From NCBI RefSeq assembly GCF_000621745.1, contig NZ_KK211335.1, positions 437,585 to 501,584 of the forward strand: a DNA stretch of 64,000 nt, given 5' to 3'. A model generated the notes under the pieces. That model did no database searches. It was not told the origin of the DNA and saw only the letters and a program-made list of their open reading frames with translations. The translations under genes and the position numbers were made by a program. Shown piece after piece: positions 8,779 to 18,563 of the stretch (the first letter of the stretch is position 1; each line of letters starts with the position of its first letter). The DNA comes from Clostridium beijerinckii HUN142 (GTDB lineage Bacteria > Bacillota > Clostridia > Clostridiales > Clostridiaceae).

Positions 8779-9846
8779 GTGGAGAAGAGTACAAAGATAA
8801 TAAGCTTTAATCAGTTAGAAGAGGGAATGGTAATAGCAAAAAATGTAGAGCAGAATGGGAGTGTATTACTTAGAAAAGATATTTCAGTAACTGAACAAAT
8901 TATAGAGAAAATAAAAAAATTATATGTTATCGGAAATGTAGAGATATATTGTGAAAATACAGCTACAAAAAGTATTAAAATAGAATTAAAGAAAGAGACA
9001 CAATGTCAAAAGATTGAAGATGAATTTAATCAAATATCATTAGCATTAAGAAAGACTTTTAGACAACTTGTGAATAATAATGAAGAAGCTTTGAGCGAAG
9101 TAAGGGAATTTTCTAGGAAGATTCAAAATGAAATACAACCAGGGAGTTTAGTTATAAAGAATATAGTTCTTTATGGAAGCGGAACAGATTCAATATATAG
9201 ACATGGGGTAAATGTGGCAGCGCTAAGTGCCCTAATAGGAAAATGGGTAGGATTAGAAAAGGCTAAATTAAATTTATTAGTATATTCAGCAATTCTTCAT
9301 GATTTTGGAAAGACAAAAATAGCCAGAGAATTATTAATGAAAGAGATAGGACTAACACAAAATGAATTTAATACAATAAAAACACATGCTCAGAAAGGAT
9401 ATATGGTAATTAAAGAACTTTCGTTTTTGGACAAGGCTGTGAGTTATGGGGTGTTGATGCATCATGAAAGGTTAGATGGCTCAGGGTACCCACTTGGATT
9501 AAAGGGTGAAGCTATACACCCTTTTGCAAAAATAATTGCTATAGCTGATGTATTTGATGCAATTAACTCTGATAGAGGATATAAGAAGAAACGACTTCCG
9601 TTTGAAGCATTACAAATAGTTAAAAACGAAGGTTTGGGAAAGTTGGATTACGAATATGTAAAAATCTTTTTAGAGCATATTATAGATTATTATACAGGTG
9701 AAGAAGTATTATTAAATACTAATGAAAAATGCAAGATAATACAGATGAATGTAAATAATTTAGAAAAGCCTTTAATTTTGAAGGGCGAAGAGTTCGTAGA
9801 TTTAGGGAAAGAAAAAAATTTATATATTAAAGAGATATTATTGTAA
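8779..9846 (+). CDS. HD-GYP domain protein (probable cyclic-di-GMP phosphodiesterase)
   Basis: The product has an N-terminal segment of about 120 residues (DUF3391-like opening, FNQLEEGMVIAKNV) followed by an HD-GYP domain. The metal-binding HD pair is in YSAILHDFGKTKI, and the GYP signature is seen in HHERLDGSGYPLGLKG; FAKIIAIADVFDAI follows as in active members. HD-GYP proteins hydrolyse cyclic-di-GMP and so influence motility and surface growth. The start is uncertain: ATG 8764 has no ribosome site, whereas GTG 8779 is preceded by GGGTGTGAG, so the GTG is preferred (355 residues). No membrane segment or receiver domain is present, so the signal input is unclear. Confidence 0.88.
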   Translation: MEKSTKIISFNQLEEGMVIAKNVEQNGSVLLRKDISVTEQIIEKIKKLYVIGNVEIYCENTATKSIKIELKKETQCQKIEDEFNQISLALRKTFRQLVNNNEEALSEVREFSRKIQNEIQPGSLVIKNIVLYGSGTDSIYRHGVNVAALSALIGKWVGLEKAKLNLLVYSAILHDFGKTKIARELLMKEIGLTQNEFNTIKTHAQKGYMVIKELSFLDKAVSYGVLMHHERLDGSGYPLGLKGEAIHPFAKIIAIADVFDAINSDRGYKKKRLPFEALQIVKNEGLGKLDYEYVKIFLEHIIDYYTGEEVLLNTNEKCKIIQMNVNNLEKPLILKGEEFVDLGKEKNLYIKEILL

Positions 9847-9956
9847 AATACAAAATAGACAAAACTTATAATTATCACAAAAATATAATTACTATTTACC
9901 AGAATTTAACTGGGAATGGTAAAAAATTTAAAATAAAAATCTGAAAAATAGTATAT

Positions 9957-10022
9957 AATAAGGTAGTTGTTTTAAAAATTTTCTAATAAGTAAATTTTAT
10001 TTAAAATAGTTACCTTATTTTT
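9957..10022 (+). terminator. Terminator after the HD-GYP gene
   Basis: AATAAGGTA (9957-9965) pairs with TACCTTATT (10011-10019), and inside it TTTTAAA (9970-9976) pairs with TTTAAAA (10000-10006). The tail TTATTTTTG gives the T-run. The remaining ~120 bp up to the next gene show nothing recognisable. Confidence 0.75.
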
Positions 10023-10149
10023 GTATATAAATTTATAAATAAATTTATATTTTAACTTGAAATTGTAATAGATTTAAAAGAAGTAATTTATATTAATACT
10101 TAAGATAAAATTTGATTTCAAAAATTTTGTAGGTAGGGAGGAGAAGATT

Positions 10150-11178
10150 ATGAATGAAGATAACTTAGCGTTAACAGCATCTTCATACTCAAATTTTAAG
10201 GATAAATATCTTGAAATATATATTTCACAAGATAATTACAAGGAAGAGATGATAAATATAGTTGAACCTTATCTAAAGAAAAATCTAAAAAATGGTTATA
10301 TTTTAGGATCAAATAGTTTAAATCTTTATTACGAAAAATTCATTGTAAAAAATCCTAAGGCTAATATAGTTATTTGTCATGGCTTTGGAGAATTTACTGA
10401 AAAATACAATGAACTAATTTATTATTTTATAAAAGAAGGCTACTCTGTTTTTATTCTTGAACATAGAGGGCATGGTAGATCACAAAGACTTGGAATGGAC
10501 AATTATCAGATTAACGTTGAAAAGTTTGATTATTATATAGAGGATTTCAAAAAGTTTATAGATGAAGTTGTTATTCCGGATAATAGGAATAAGAAGTTGC
10601 TATTATTCGCACATTCTATGGGAGGATGTATAGGTACTGTTTTTTTAGAGAAATATAGTAATTATTTTAGTGCCGCAGTGTTAAGTTCTCCAATGCATGG
10701 AATTAATACTGGGAAAACCCCTAAGATTTTAGCGAGTATTATTTCTAAGGGAATGAAGCTTTGTGGAAAAGGAAGTTCATATCTTCCAGGCCAGAAGCCA
10801 TATACTGAAAAAAAGACTCTTTATAGCAGATCCACTAGTTGTAAGGAGCGGTACCAATATCTTCTGGAGAAGATTAACAAGAATGATAATTATCATAGCG
10901 GTGGATCATCGGCTTTATGGTATATTGAAAGTTTAAAAGCAACTAAAAAACTAATTAAAAGGAATAATGTCTCAAAAATAATGGTGCCAATACTATTATT
11001 TCAAGCTGAATATGATACACATGTTATCCCAAAGGCGCAGAATAAGTTTGCTGCTTATGCTAAAGATTGTAAGGTGGTTCATATGAAAGGCTCTAAGCAT
11101 GAAGCATATTTTGAAAGAGATGAAATAGCGTTTTCTTTTCTTAATAGGTTACTGTCGTTCTACGATAATAACATTTAA
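10150..11178 (+). CDS. Alpha/beta hydrolase, monoacylglycerol lipase/lysophospholipase type
   Basis: The 342-residue protein has an alpha/beta hydrolase fold of the Hydrolase_4 type. Visible motifs are the oxyanion block IVICHGFGEFTEKYNEL, the EHRGHGRS turn, and the nucleophile elbow FAHSMGGC with Ser156. Asp289 (QAEYDTHV) and His317 (GSKHEAYFE) complete the triad. An N-terminal extension of about 50 residues precedes the fold and has no signal peptide, so the enzyme should be cytoplasmic, acting on lysophospholipids or monoacylglycerols; the substrate is inferred from the family. GGGAGGAG precedes the ATG. The gene is monocistronic, ending at a bidirectional hairpin shared with the convergent downstream gene. 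Confidence 0.88.
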   Translation: MNEDNLALTASSYSNFKDKYLEIYISQDNYKEEMINIVEPYLKKNLKNGYILGSNSLNLYYEKFIVKNPKANIVICHGFGEFTEKYNELIYYFIKEGYSVFILEHRGHGRSQRLGMDNYQINVEKFDYYIEDFKKFIDEVVIPDNRNKKLLLFAHSMGGCIGTVFLEKYSNYFSAAVLSSPMHGINTGKTPKILASIISKGMKLCGKGSSYLPGQKPYTEKKTLYSRSTSCKERYQYLLEKINKNDNYHSGGSSALWYIESLKATKKLIKRNNVSKIMVPILLFQAEYDTHVIPKAQNKFAAYAKDCKVVHMKGSKHEAYFERDEIAFSFLNRLLSFYDNNI

Positions 11179-11193
11179 TAATTATATAACGTT

Positions 11194-11230
11194 AAAAGAA
11201 CAAATTCTATTGATTAGAGTTTGTTCTTTT
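11194..11230. terminator. Bidirectional terminator between convergent genes
   Basis: AAAAGAACAAA (11194-11204) is the exact reverse complement of TTTGTTCTTTT (11220-11230). Runs of A on the left and T on the right provide a tail in both directions, serving the hydrolase gene and the minus-strand secreted protein gene. Confidence 0.85.
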
Positions 11231-11248
11231 ATAAATTTAAGATATAGT

Positions 11249-11722
11249 TTATCTTAGAAATTGACTAAGTATATCCTTTGTTGAAAGTTTGTCACCATTA
11301 ATAATATCTGTATAATCTTTTAAACGTGCATTCTCCTCATCAGTTAAATTTTCATTAGAACGCTTTTTTTCAACTAAACTTCTGAAATCTGTATACTCCT
11401 TGTCTCCAAGTTTGCCTTTGATTATGCAATCTATAAGTGAATGTAAAGTTTTCTGTTGCTCTTCTGAAAGATTTTGACCTTTATCTTTACATTTCTTTAA
11501 TTCAAGCAATTTTTTCCTTTGCTCATTGGAAAGATATTTATAATTTTCCTCTCCAAACACATTAAAACCATTAGATTTATCTTTATGAGCATAGTAAGTA
11601 GAAAATTTTAAACCCCCAAGTGAATAAGAAGCTGCACTTGCAACTGTCGGTTTAGGAAGAAATGTTAAACAATTTATTGCCAATAAGGAAGTTATTATGT
11701 ATTTTATAGCTTTTTTATTCAT
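11249..11722 (-). CDS. Secreted protein of unknown function, Lys/Glu-rich
   Basis: On the minus strand the start at 11722 is set by a GGAGGT ribosome site 6 bases upstream; an earlier in-frame start at 11752 lacks one. The 157-residue product has a clear Sec signal peptide (MNKKAIKYIITSLLAINCLTFL, with a likely cut after the ASA of TVASAAS). The mature part is hydrophilic and helical, with two similar blocks: YLSNEQRKKLLELKKCKDKGQ/NLSEEQQKTLHSL and SNENLTDEENARLKDY. This gives an internally repeated 'LSEEQ/LTDEE' helical pattern. I do not recognise the family. No partner gene is adjacent. Confidence 0.75.
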   Translation of the reverse strand: MNKKAIKYIITSLLAINCLTFLPKPTVASAASYSLGGLKFSTYYAHKDKSNGFNVFGEENYKYLSNEQRKKLLELKKCKDKGQNLSEEQQKTLHSLIDCIIKGKLGDKEYTDFRSLVEKKRSNENLTDEENARLKDYTDIINGDKLSTKDILSQFLR

Positions 11723-12104
11723 TTTTATACCTCCGTAGATATTTAATTTCAATAACTAGTATGTGATAAAAATAATAATAATATTTATATAAATTTTCTT
11801 ATTATAGAAATAAAATATATAAAATTCCAATATGTATTCCTAATTATGTAGAGTTTTTATATAATTAGGAAGGATGTAAATATAAAAATATTATTTGAAA
11901 TGTTTGTTAATTAGAGGAATCTTGTGTTTGCACAAATATAATTTAATAGATATTTTTCATTAATGGTCAATAATGAAAATACCACATAGATTGATTAATA
12001 AGGAATATTACTCATGAAAATAAGATCTATTAATTTATGAATAAGTGGTGTAAAAAAATGGAGTCAAAGTGGTATAATGTATATAAGCTAAAGGGGATGA
12101 GATT
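11723..12104. promoter_or_regulatory. Divergent intergenic region with an extended -10 promoter for the glucan genes
   Basis: TGG-TATAAT (extended -10; TATAAT 12073-12078) lies 27 bases before the GH13 start and has no good -35, as usual for extended -10 promoters. A 9-bp hairpin, TTTTCATTA/TAATGAAAA (11954-11979), lies further upstream. No gene is seen in this interval. Confidence 0.55.
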
Positions 12105-13448
12105 ATGAATTTATGGATTAGGGAAAGCATATTTTACCAATTCTATACACTTGGCTTTTGTGGCGTTTTAGAGCCAGGCAAAGAATATGACAAAAGAAAT
12201 AGACTGAACAAAATTGAAGAATGGATACCTCATTTAAGAGAAATGAGAATTAATGCTGTTTATTTTTCACCGATCTTTGAGTCAAGTTATCATGGATATG
12301 ATACCAAGGATTATTATAAAATTGATGAAAGGCTTGGGACTAATGAGGATTTCAAAGAGCTATGTGGACAGCTTCACAAGAATGATATAAAAATAATTTT
12401 AGATGGAGTATTTAATCATGTAGGACGAGAGTTTTGGGCATTTAAAGATGTTCAGAGAAACGGAGTAAATTCTAAGTATTGTAATTGGTTTGCAGATTTA
12501 AATTTTAATAGCAAAAGTCCAATGGGGGATGAGTTTAATTATCAAAGCTGGAATGGTTGCTACGATTTAGTTAAACTTAATTTAAGGAATAAAGAGGTTA
12601 TAAATCATTTGTTACAAGCTGTAAGTACATGGATAGATGAATTTGATATAGATGGGTTAAGATTAGATGCAGCTGATAGCATTGATTTTGAATTTTTTAA
12701 AGTCTTAAAAAACTTTGTAGAAAGCAAGAAGAAAGATTTTTGGCTAATGGGTGAAGTTATTCATGGAGATTATAACAAATGGGCTAATCCTGAAAGCTTA
12801 GACTCTGTGACAAATTATGAATGTTATAAGGGGATTTATTCAAGTCATAATGATAAGAATTATTTTGAGATTGCATACTCATTAAATAGATTATTTGGTT
12901 CAGGTGGAATTTATAAGAATCTATGCCTATATAACTTTGTTGATAATCATGATGTTAATAGGTTGGCAAGTACCTTGAAAAAGTCAGAATATATATATAA
13001 TTCCTATATATTGCTTTATACAATGCCAGGTGTGCCAAGCGTATATTATGGAAGCGAATATGGTCTTAAGGGAGTTAAAGGAAATGGGACGGATTTACCT
13101 TTAAGGCCAGAATTGGAACTTGGAAGAATAGATGAGCAAGATAATAAATTGTTTGAATTAGTTAAAAAGTTAGGTAATATTAGAATTAATAGTGAAGCCT
13201 TAAAATATGGGGATTATGAGCAAGTTATTGTTAAGAATGAACAATTCGTATTTTCTAGAAATACCGATAATGATAGAGTTTATATAATATTAAATTTATC
13301 TGATAAAGAAAGTGTTCTAGAATTTAGGTTACCCTTCGAAAAAGGTATTGATTTATTAGATGAAAATAAAATTGTAATTAATGCTGATGAGGCTAGAATA
13401 GTAGTTCCAGCACTTTCAGGCAAGATAATCGCGGAATTAGGAAAATGA
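12105..13448 (+). CDS. Alpha-amylase-family glycosidase (GH13, neopullulanase/cyclomaltodextrinase-like)
   Basis: The 447-residue enzyme has the GH13 conserved regions in order: DGVFNHVG (residues 100-107), GLRLDAADSI with nucleophile Asp188, GEVIHGDY with acid/base Glu217, and FVDNHDVNRLAS with the transition-state Asp283. There is no signal peptide, so it should act inside the cell on imported maltodextrins. It lacks the N-terminal N-domain of full cyclomaltodextrinases, and the length suits a compact intracellular alpha-glucosidase/amylase. The type I pullulanase gene follows 95 bp later on the same strand, so the two likely share a transcript for debranching and shortening alpha-glucans. 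A GGGGATGAG ribosome site precedes the ATG. Confidence 0.9.
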   Translation: MNLWIRESIFYQFYTLGFCGVLEPGKEYDKRNRLNKIEEWIPHLREMRINAVYFSPIFESSYHGYDTKDYYKIDERLGTNEDFKELCGQLHKNDIKIILDGVFNHVGREFWAFKDVQRNGVNSKYCNWFADLNFNSKSPMGDEFNYQSWNGCYDLVKLNLRNKEVINHLLQAVSTWIDEFDIDGLRLDAADSIDFEFFKVLKNFVESKKKDFWLMGEVIHGDYNKWANPESLDSVTNYECYKGIYSSHNDKNYFEIAYSLNRLFGSGGIYKNLCLYNFVDNHDVNRLASTLKKSEYIYNSYILLYTMPGVPSVYYGSEYGLKGVKGNGTDLPLRPELELGRIDEQDNKLFELVKKLGNIRINSEALKYGDYEQVIVKNEQFVFSRNTDNDRVYIILNLSDKESVLEFRLPFEKGIDLLDENKIVINADEARIVVPALSGKIIAELGK

Positions 13449-13543
13449 CATGGAGGTAGTGTCCTAGAATTCAAAGGTATATAGGGTAAATATTATTTGG
13501 ATGTAAAACATTTAATAAAACTAGTAAAAGGGGTAATAATATA

Positions 13544-15517
13544 ATGAATTTATTAGATAATGATTATAATAACTATGATGGAGATCTTGGTGCAGAATAT
13601 TCTAAGGATAGTACAAAATTTATAGTTTGGGCACCAAATGCAAATAATGTTCGACTGGCACTGTTTGGAAAAGACGAAAAGAATTATACAAATGCGCCAG
13701 AAGAAATATTAGATATGAATAGAGGAATGCAAGGAACGTGGAGCATAGAGGTGAAAAGAGATCTTGATGGTGAGTTTTACAATTACTTAATAACTAATAG
13801 TGGAAATGAAAGAGAAGTTGTAGATCCATATGCAAAAGCCTTGGGGGTTAACGGAAATAGAGGAATGGTAATAGATCTTGAAAAAACAGATCCAATAGAT
13901 TTTGGGAAAGATAGAAAACCAGAGTTAAGCTGCGCAACAGGAGCTGTAATATATGAGGTTCATGTAAGAGATTTTTCAATAAACGAGAATTCAGGAATAA
14001 GCTTAAATAAAAAAGGAAAGTATACCGCATTTTGTGAACATGTGACTACAATTCCGGGAAAATATGAGAAAACAGGGATAGATTATTTGGTAGAATTAGG
14101 AATAACTCATGTCCACTTGCTTCCAGCATTTGATTATGAAACTGTTGACGAAAGTAAACTAGATATGCCACAATATAATTGGGGTTATGATCCTAAAAAT
14201 TATTTTGCTCCAGAAGGATCTTATTCAACAAATCCTTTTAGTGGAGAAAAAAGAATTAATGAATTTAAGGAAATGGTTAAAAGTATTCACCAATCTGGAC
14301 TTCGAGTTGTTATGGATATGGTTTATAATCATACCTATAAAAGTCATGAATCTAATCTTAATCTAGCGGTACCTGGATATTATTATAGACAAGATCAAAA
14401 TGGAAATTTTTCTAATGGGTCAGGTTGTGGTAATGAACTAGCGTCAGAAAGATATATGGTAAGAAAACTTATTGTTGATTCAGTAATTTATTGGGCTAAA
14501 GAATACCATGTAGATGGATTTAGATTTGATTTAATGGGTTTACATGATATTGAAACTATGAAGCAAATCAGAACTGAGTTAGATAAGATTGATAAATCTA
14601 TACTTATGTATGGTGAAGGATGGACTGGAGGATGGACGCCACTAAGTAGTGAAGAGTCATCAGTAAAGCAAAATGTAGTGAAATTTGATAAAATGCAAAT
14701 TGCAGCATTTAGTGATGATACTAGAGATTCTGTTAAGGGACATGTGTTTAATATAAATGAGAGAGGATACGTAAATGGTAGAACAGGCCTTGAGGAAAGT
14801 ATTAAATTCTGCATTGTAGGAGCGACTGGTAAAAAAGGCATTAATTATGATAAAGTTATATACTCCCGTTGGGCATGGGCAAATGAGCCTTATCAATGTA
14901 TAAATTACATTTCGGCTCACGATAATTATACCTTATGGGATAAATTATATTTAACTAATAATGAATCTTCATTAGAGAAACGTAAGAATATGAACAAATT
15001 AGCAGCGGCTATAGTGTTAACGTCTCAAGGAATACCTTTCTTTCAAGCTGGAGAAGAGTTTTTAAGAAGTAAGAGAAATGATGATGGAAGCTTTAATCAT
15101 GACAGTTATAATGCTCCTGATAGAGTGAATAATTTGGAGTGGGATAGAGCTTATGAATATAAAGAAATTGTAAATTACTATAAAGGATTAATTAAATTAA
15201 GAAAGAAATATAAAGCGTTTAGAATGAATTTAAGCGAAGAAATTAGAAAGAATTTAACATTTTTAGAATATGGAGAGGATTTCTATAAAGAAAATGTTGT
15301 TGCATATAAGATAGAAGATAACAGTGGGAAAAATTTATGTAATACTATAGTTGTAATATTTAATCCAAATGATGAAGAAGCATTTATAGATTTAAAAGAA
15401 TGTGGATGGAGTGTCCTTGTTAATAAGGAAAGAGCTGGAGTAGATGAAATTTACGCTATAGAAGGTAATAATATAACTGTTCCTTCAAAGTGTGCATATG
15501 TATTAATTAAAAAATGA
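13544..15517 (+). CDS. pulA: Type I pullulanase (alpha-1,6 debranching enzyme)
   Basis: The 657-residue protein starts with a CBM48-like domain (residues ~15-110) and continues with the GH13 barrel. The type I pullulanase signature YNWGYDP is at 211-217. Catalytic residues are Asp329 in GFRFDLMG and Glu358 in YGEGWTGG; SAHDNYTLWDK carries the third acid. No signal peptide or surface anchor is present, unlike exported pullulanases, so it should be cytoplasmic, hydrolysing alpha-1,6 branches in glycogen or imported limit dextrins. AAAGGGG precedes the ATG. It follows the GH13 gene and precedes the GalT-like gene by 28 bp. Confidence 0.95.
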   Translation: MNLLDNDYNNYDGDLGAEYSKDSTKFIVWAPNANNVRLALFGKDEKNYTNAPEEILDMNRGMQGTWSIEVKRDLDGEFYNYLITNSGNEREVVDPYAKALGVNGNRGMVIDLEKTDPIDFGKDRKPELSCATGAVIYEVHVRDFSINENSGISLNKKGKYTAFCEHVTTIPGKYEKTGIDYLVELGITHVHLLPAFDYETVDESKLDMPQYNWGYDPKNYFAPEGSYSTNPFSGEKRINEFKEMVKSIHQSGLRVVMDMVYNHTYKSHESNLNLAVPGYYYRQDQNGNFSNGSGCGNELASERYMVRKLIVDSVIYWAKEYHVDGFRFDLMGLHDIETMKQIRTELDKIDKSILMYGEGWTGGWTPLSSEESSVKQNVVKFDKMQIAAFSDDTRDSVKGHVFNINERGYVNGRTGLEESIKFCIVGATGKKGINYDKVIYSRWAWANEPYQCINYISAHDNYTLWDKLYLTNNESSLEKRKNMNKLAAAIVLTSQGIPFFQAGEEFLRSKRNDDGSFNHDSYNAPDRVNNLEWDRAYEYKEIVNYYKGLIKLRKKYKAFRMNLSEEIRKNLTFLEYGEDFYKENVVAYKIEDNSGKNLCNTIVVIFNPNDEEAFIDLKECGWSVLVNKERAGVDEIYAIEGNNITVPSKCAYVLIKK

Positions 15518-15545
15518 TTTTGATGGAAGGTTTTTGGTGATATAA

Positions 15546-16316
15546 ATGAAAAAAGAACAGTATTTAGTATTTTTAAATGAAATCAATAATGATAAACCAA
15601 ATGAATTTAAAAAAATAAATATGAAGGAATGTCCGTTCTGTAATAGAGAAACACTTACAGACGTTATTGATGAAGACGGGCCATTTGTATTACTAAAAAA
15701 TAAGTATCCGACAATAAAAGATACTTATCAGTTAGTTATTATAGAAACTTATGATTGTAATACTGATATGGGACAATATTCTGCTGAATATATGGAGAAG
15801 TTAATAAGATTTAGTGTTAAGCATTGGCTAAAAATAGAAAGAAGTGGAGAATATAAATCAGTAATATTTTATAAAAACCATGGGCCAAATTCGGGTGGAA
15901 GTCTAAAACATCCTCATATGCAGATAGTAGGCCTTGATGATATTGACTATAAATTAAATATAAAAGAAGATTATTTTGAAGGAATAGAAATTCATAAAAG
16001 TGATAATTGTTTAGTGAATCTATCGCATAAGCCATTTAATGGATTTACTGAATTTAATATAATTATAAGTGATGATTTATATGCATTAAATGAGTTAGCC
16101 TATAATCTCAGAAAGGTAGTTCACTATCTTTTAAATAATTATTTTGTAAAATGCGATAGTTTTAATATATTTTTCTATCACATGAAAAATAAAATTTTAT
16201 GTAAGGTTATGCCAAGATTCAGTAGTTCACCATTACTTCTTGGATATGGCATCAGACAAATATCAAGTTGTGAAAAAGAAATAGCTGATAAATTAAAAAC
16301 AATGTATTTTCAGTAG
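15546..16316 (+). CDS. GalT/HIT-like protein (DUF4931-type), possible nucleotidyl transferase
   Basis: The 256-residue protein has two features of galactose-1-phosphate uridylyltransferase-like HIT proteins: a CPFC motif near residue 29 (zinc or structural) and NHGPNSGGSLKHPHMQIVGL, which contains the HPHxQ active-site element. Full-length GalT is longer and has a second half not seen here. It lies 28 bp behind the pullulanase gene and shares its transcript, suggesting a role in sugar-phosphate or nucleotide-sugar handling, but the reaction cannot be assigned from sequence. The family name DUF4931 is from memory and should be treated as tentative. Confidence 0.7.
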   Translation: MKKEQYLVFLNEINNDKPNEFKKINMKECPFCNRETLTDVIDEDGPFVLLKNKYPTIKDTYQLVIIETYDCNTDMGQYSAEYMEKLIRFSVKHWLKIERSGEYKSVIFYKNHGPNSGGSLKHPHMQIVGLDDIDYKLNIKEDYFEGIEIHKSDNCLVNLSHKPFNGFTEFNIIISDDLYALNELAYNLRKVVHYLLNNYFVKCDSFNIFFYHMKNKILCKVMPRFSSSPLLLGYGIRQISSCEKEIADKLKTMYFQ

Positions 16317-16419
16317 AAATCTTAAGATATTATTCCATACATATTCAATACATGAATATAATTTACGGATTTAATATTGGAATAATTTAACAATATTTAC
16401 AGGCAAATAGAGAACTATA

Positions 16420-16461
16420 AAAAGGTAGCATTATAATTTTTTAATTATAATGCTACCTTTT
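16420..16461. terminator. Strong hairpin terminator after the glucan operon
   Basis: Arms 16420-16438 and 16443-16461 (core AAGGTAGCATTATAATT) are exact complements over 19 bp with a TTTT loop. The right arm ends in TTTT. It separates the GalT-like gene from the RNase J gene. Confidence 0.85.
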
Positions 16462-16550
16462 AGATTAAAATAAATTTTAAAGTACACTTATATATTTAAA
16501 GTTAATTGCAAATAATTAGATTATAGAATAAACTTTTGAGGTGTGATAGT

Positions 16551-18266
16551 ATGGAGAATAATGAAATTGGAATCAATGAAACTAGAATTAATAAAAAAAT
16601 AAAATCTAAATCAATTCCACTGAAGATAATTCCATTGGGTGGACTTGGCGAAATAGGAAAAAACATGACTGCCTTTGAATATGATAATGAAATAATAGTT
16701 ATAGATTGTGGATTAGCATTTCCAGATGAAGATTTATATGGAATTGATATAGTAATTCCAGATGTAACATACTTAATTAAAAATAAAAATAAAGTTAAAG
16801 GGATTTTTATTACCCATGGACATGAAGATCACATTGGTGGATTACCATATGTATTAAAGCAAATTAATGTTCCTATATATGGCACTAGATTAACACTTGG
16901 ATTAATAGAAGGCAAATTAAAAGAGCATACTATGCTTAGTGACTGTACATTAAATGTGGTTGAACCAGGAGAACTAATAAAATTGGAACAAATAAAAATT
17001 GAATATATAAGGAATAACCACAGTATACCGGATAGCTGTTCTATTGCATTGCATACGCCTATAGGAGTAATTGTTCATAGTGGTGATTTTAAAGTGGATT
17101 TTACACCAATAGATGGGAAAGTCATGGATTTACAAAGATATGCTCAGCTTGGTAAAAAGGGTGTACTTCTATTAATGGCAGATAGTACTAATGCTCTTCA
17201 TAAAGGTTACACAATGTCGGAAAAAACAGTTGGAGAAACACTAGAAAATCTTTTCAGTAGGGCTACTGGTAGAATTATAGTATCCACATTTGCATCAAAT
17301 GTTCATAGATTGCAACAAATTAGTGATTGTTCAATAAAATATAATAGAAAAATAGCTTTTAGTGGAAGAAGTATGGAAAATATATCTGAAGTTGCTATGG
17401 AACTTAGATATTTACTTATTCCTGAAGATATGATAATAAGTCTAGATGAGATAAAGAACTATCCAGATGATAAGTTAACTATTGTTACAACTGGAAGTCA
17501 GGGAGAATCTATGGCAGGATTATCCAGAATAGCAGCTTCAACACATAGGCATATACAAATAGTGGACGGAGATATGGTTATTATCTCGGCAAGTCCTATA
17601 CCAGGCAATGAGAAGGCAGTGTCAAACTTAATAAATGATCTGATAAAGAAAGGCGCAAATGTAATTTATAAATCTATAGAAGATATACATGTTTCAGGGC
17701 ATGCCTGTGAGCAAGAATTAAGGTTAATTCAAGCTTTATTAAAGCCTAAATTTTTTATACCTGTTCATGGCGAATATAAGCACTTAATTACTCATGCTAA
17801 AATAGCAGAAAGCATGGGATTAGAGAGGGCTAAAACATTTATTTTGGAAAATGGTGATGTTTTTGAATTAACTAGGAACACTGGAAGGGTATCGGGAAAA
17901 GTACCATTTGGAAGGGTTCTTGTAGATGGTATGGGCGTTGGTGATATAGGAAGTATGGTTCTTAGAGATAGAAAGAATCTAGCAGAGAATGGAATAATAA
18001 CAGTGGTTATAGCTATAGATATAAGAAATAAAATTATAATATCTGGTCCTGATATAGTGTCAAGAGGTTTTGTATATGTAAGAAACTCTGAGGAACTAAT
18101 AGATGAAGTTAGAAACATAGTTACTAATGTTGTAGAAAAGTGTCTAGAGAAAAATATAACTCAATGGGCAGAAATAAAGAATGGAATAAGAAGAGAAGTT
18201 GATAATTTTGTTTATACAAAGATGAAGAGAAAACCAATGATATTACCAGTAATCGTTGAGTTGTAA
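16551..18266 (+). CDS. rnj: Ribonuclease J
   Basis: The protein (571 residues from ATG 16551) is a metallo-beta-lactamase-fold nuclease. The metal site ITHGHEDHIGG holds His89, His91, Asp93 and His94, and the beta-CASP region includes the ASTHRHIQIVDGDMVIISASPIPGNE block and the HVSGHACEQELRL motif. PVHGEYKHL and the C-terminal RNase J domain follow, giving full length. RNase J is a 5'-3' exo- and endonuclease in mRNA turnover and rRNA maturation of Firmicutes. The GAGGTGTGA before ATG 16551 decides the start; an upstream in-frame TTG at 16536 overlaps it. The N-terminus has a 20-residue hydrophilic extension. Whether this is the J1 or J2 paralogue cannot be told here. Confidence 0.94.
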   Translation: MENNEIGINETRINKKIKSKSIPLKIIPLGGLGEIGKNMTAFEYDNEIIVIDCGLAFPDEDLYGIDIVIPDVTYLIKNKNKVKGIFITHGHEDHIGGLPYVLKQINVPIYGTRLTLGLIEGKLKEHTMLSDCTLNVVEPGELIKLEQIKIEYIRNNHSIPDSCSIALHTPIGVIVHSGDFKVDFTPIDGKVMDLQRYAQLGKKGVLLLMADSTNALHKGYTMSEKTVGETLENLFSRATGRIIVSTFASNVHRLQQISDCSIKYNRKIAFSGRSMENISEVAMELRYLLIPEDMIISLDEIKNYPDDKLTIVTTGSQGESMAGLSRIAASTHRHIQIVDGDMVIISASPIPGNEKAVSNLINDLIKKGANVIYKSIEDIHVSGHACEQELRLIQALLKPKFFIPVHGEYKHLITHAKIAESMGLERAKTFILENGDVFELTRNTGRVSGKVPFGRVLVDGMGVGDIGSMVLRDRKNLAENGIITVVIAIDIRNKIIISGPDIVSRGFVYVRNSEELIDEVRNIVTNVVEKCLEKNITQWAEIKNGIRREVDNFVYTKMKRKPMILPVIVEL

Positions 18267-18344
18267 TTAAGTAGTTTTATGAAAAAATAAAGATAATGAA
18301 TAGTTAAGAAGTATTATTTTGTAGAAGAAACTTTTTAATTAAAC

Positions 18345-18405
18345 AACCACCTATTTTTGGCAAAAACTAGTTTATAAATAAACTAGCTGAAAAGGGTGGT
18401 TTATT
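18345..18405 (+). terminator. Terminator after RNase J
   Basis: AACCACC (18345-18351) pairs with GGTGGTT (18395-18401), and inside it CTAGTTTA (18367-18374) pairs with TAAACTAG (18379-18386). TTATTTATT follows. Confidence 0.75.
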
Positions 18406-18432
18406 TATTATTTTAAAATAAATATTTTTAAC

Positions 18433-18463
18433 TTGACTCTAACCTAAGGGTGGAGTTTATAAT
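18433..18463 (+). promoter_or_regulatory. MerR-type promoter/operator upstream of the DegT aminotransferase
   Basis: TTGACT (18433-18438) and TATAAT (18458-18463) are separated by 19 bp, the over-long spacer typical of MerR-controlled promoters. The spacer carries a dyad, ACTCTAACC-taa-GGGTGGAGT (18436-18456). The block TTGACTCTAnCCTAAGG recurs upstream of the MerR-family gene at 20783, so that protein is the likely regulator. Confidence 0.75.
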
Positions 18464-18563
18464 AAGATAAAAGAAATTCTAATGTAAAATAACTTTTTAT
18501 AAGTTATTTTTAGAGATTCTATTATATTAAAATTTTGTACGTAAATAAGAGAGGATGAATTGT

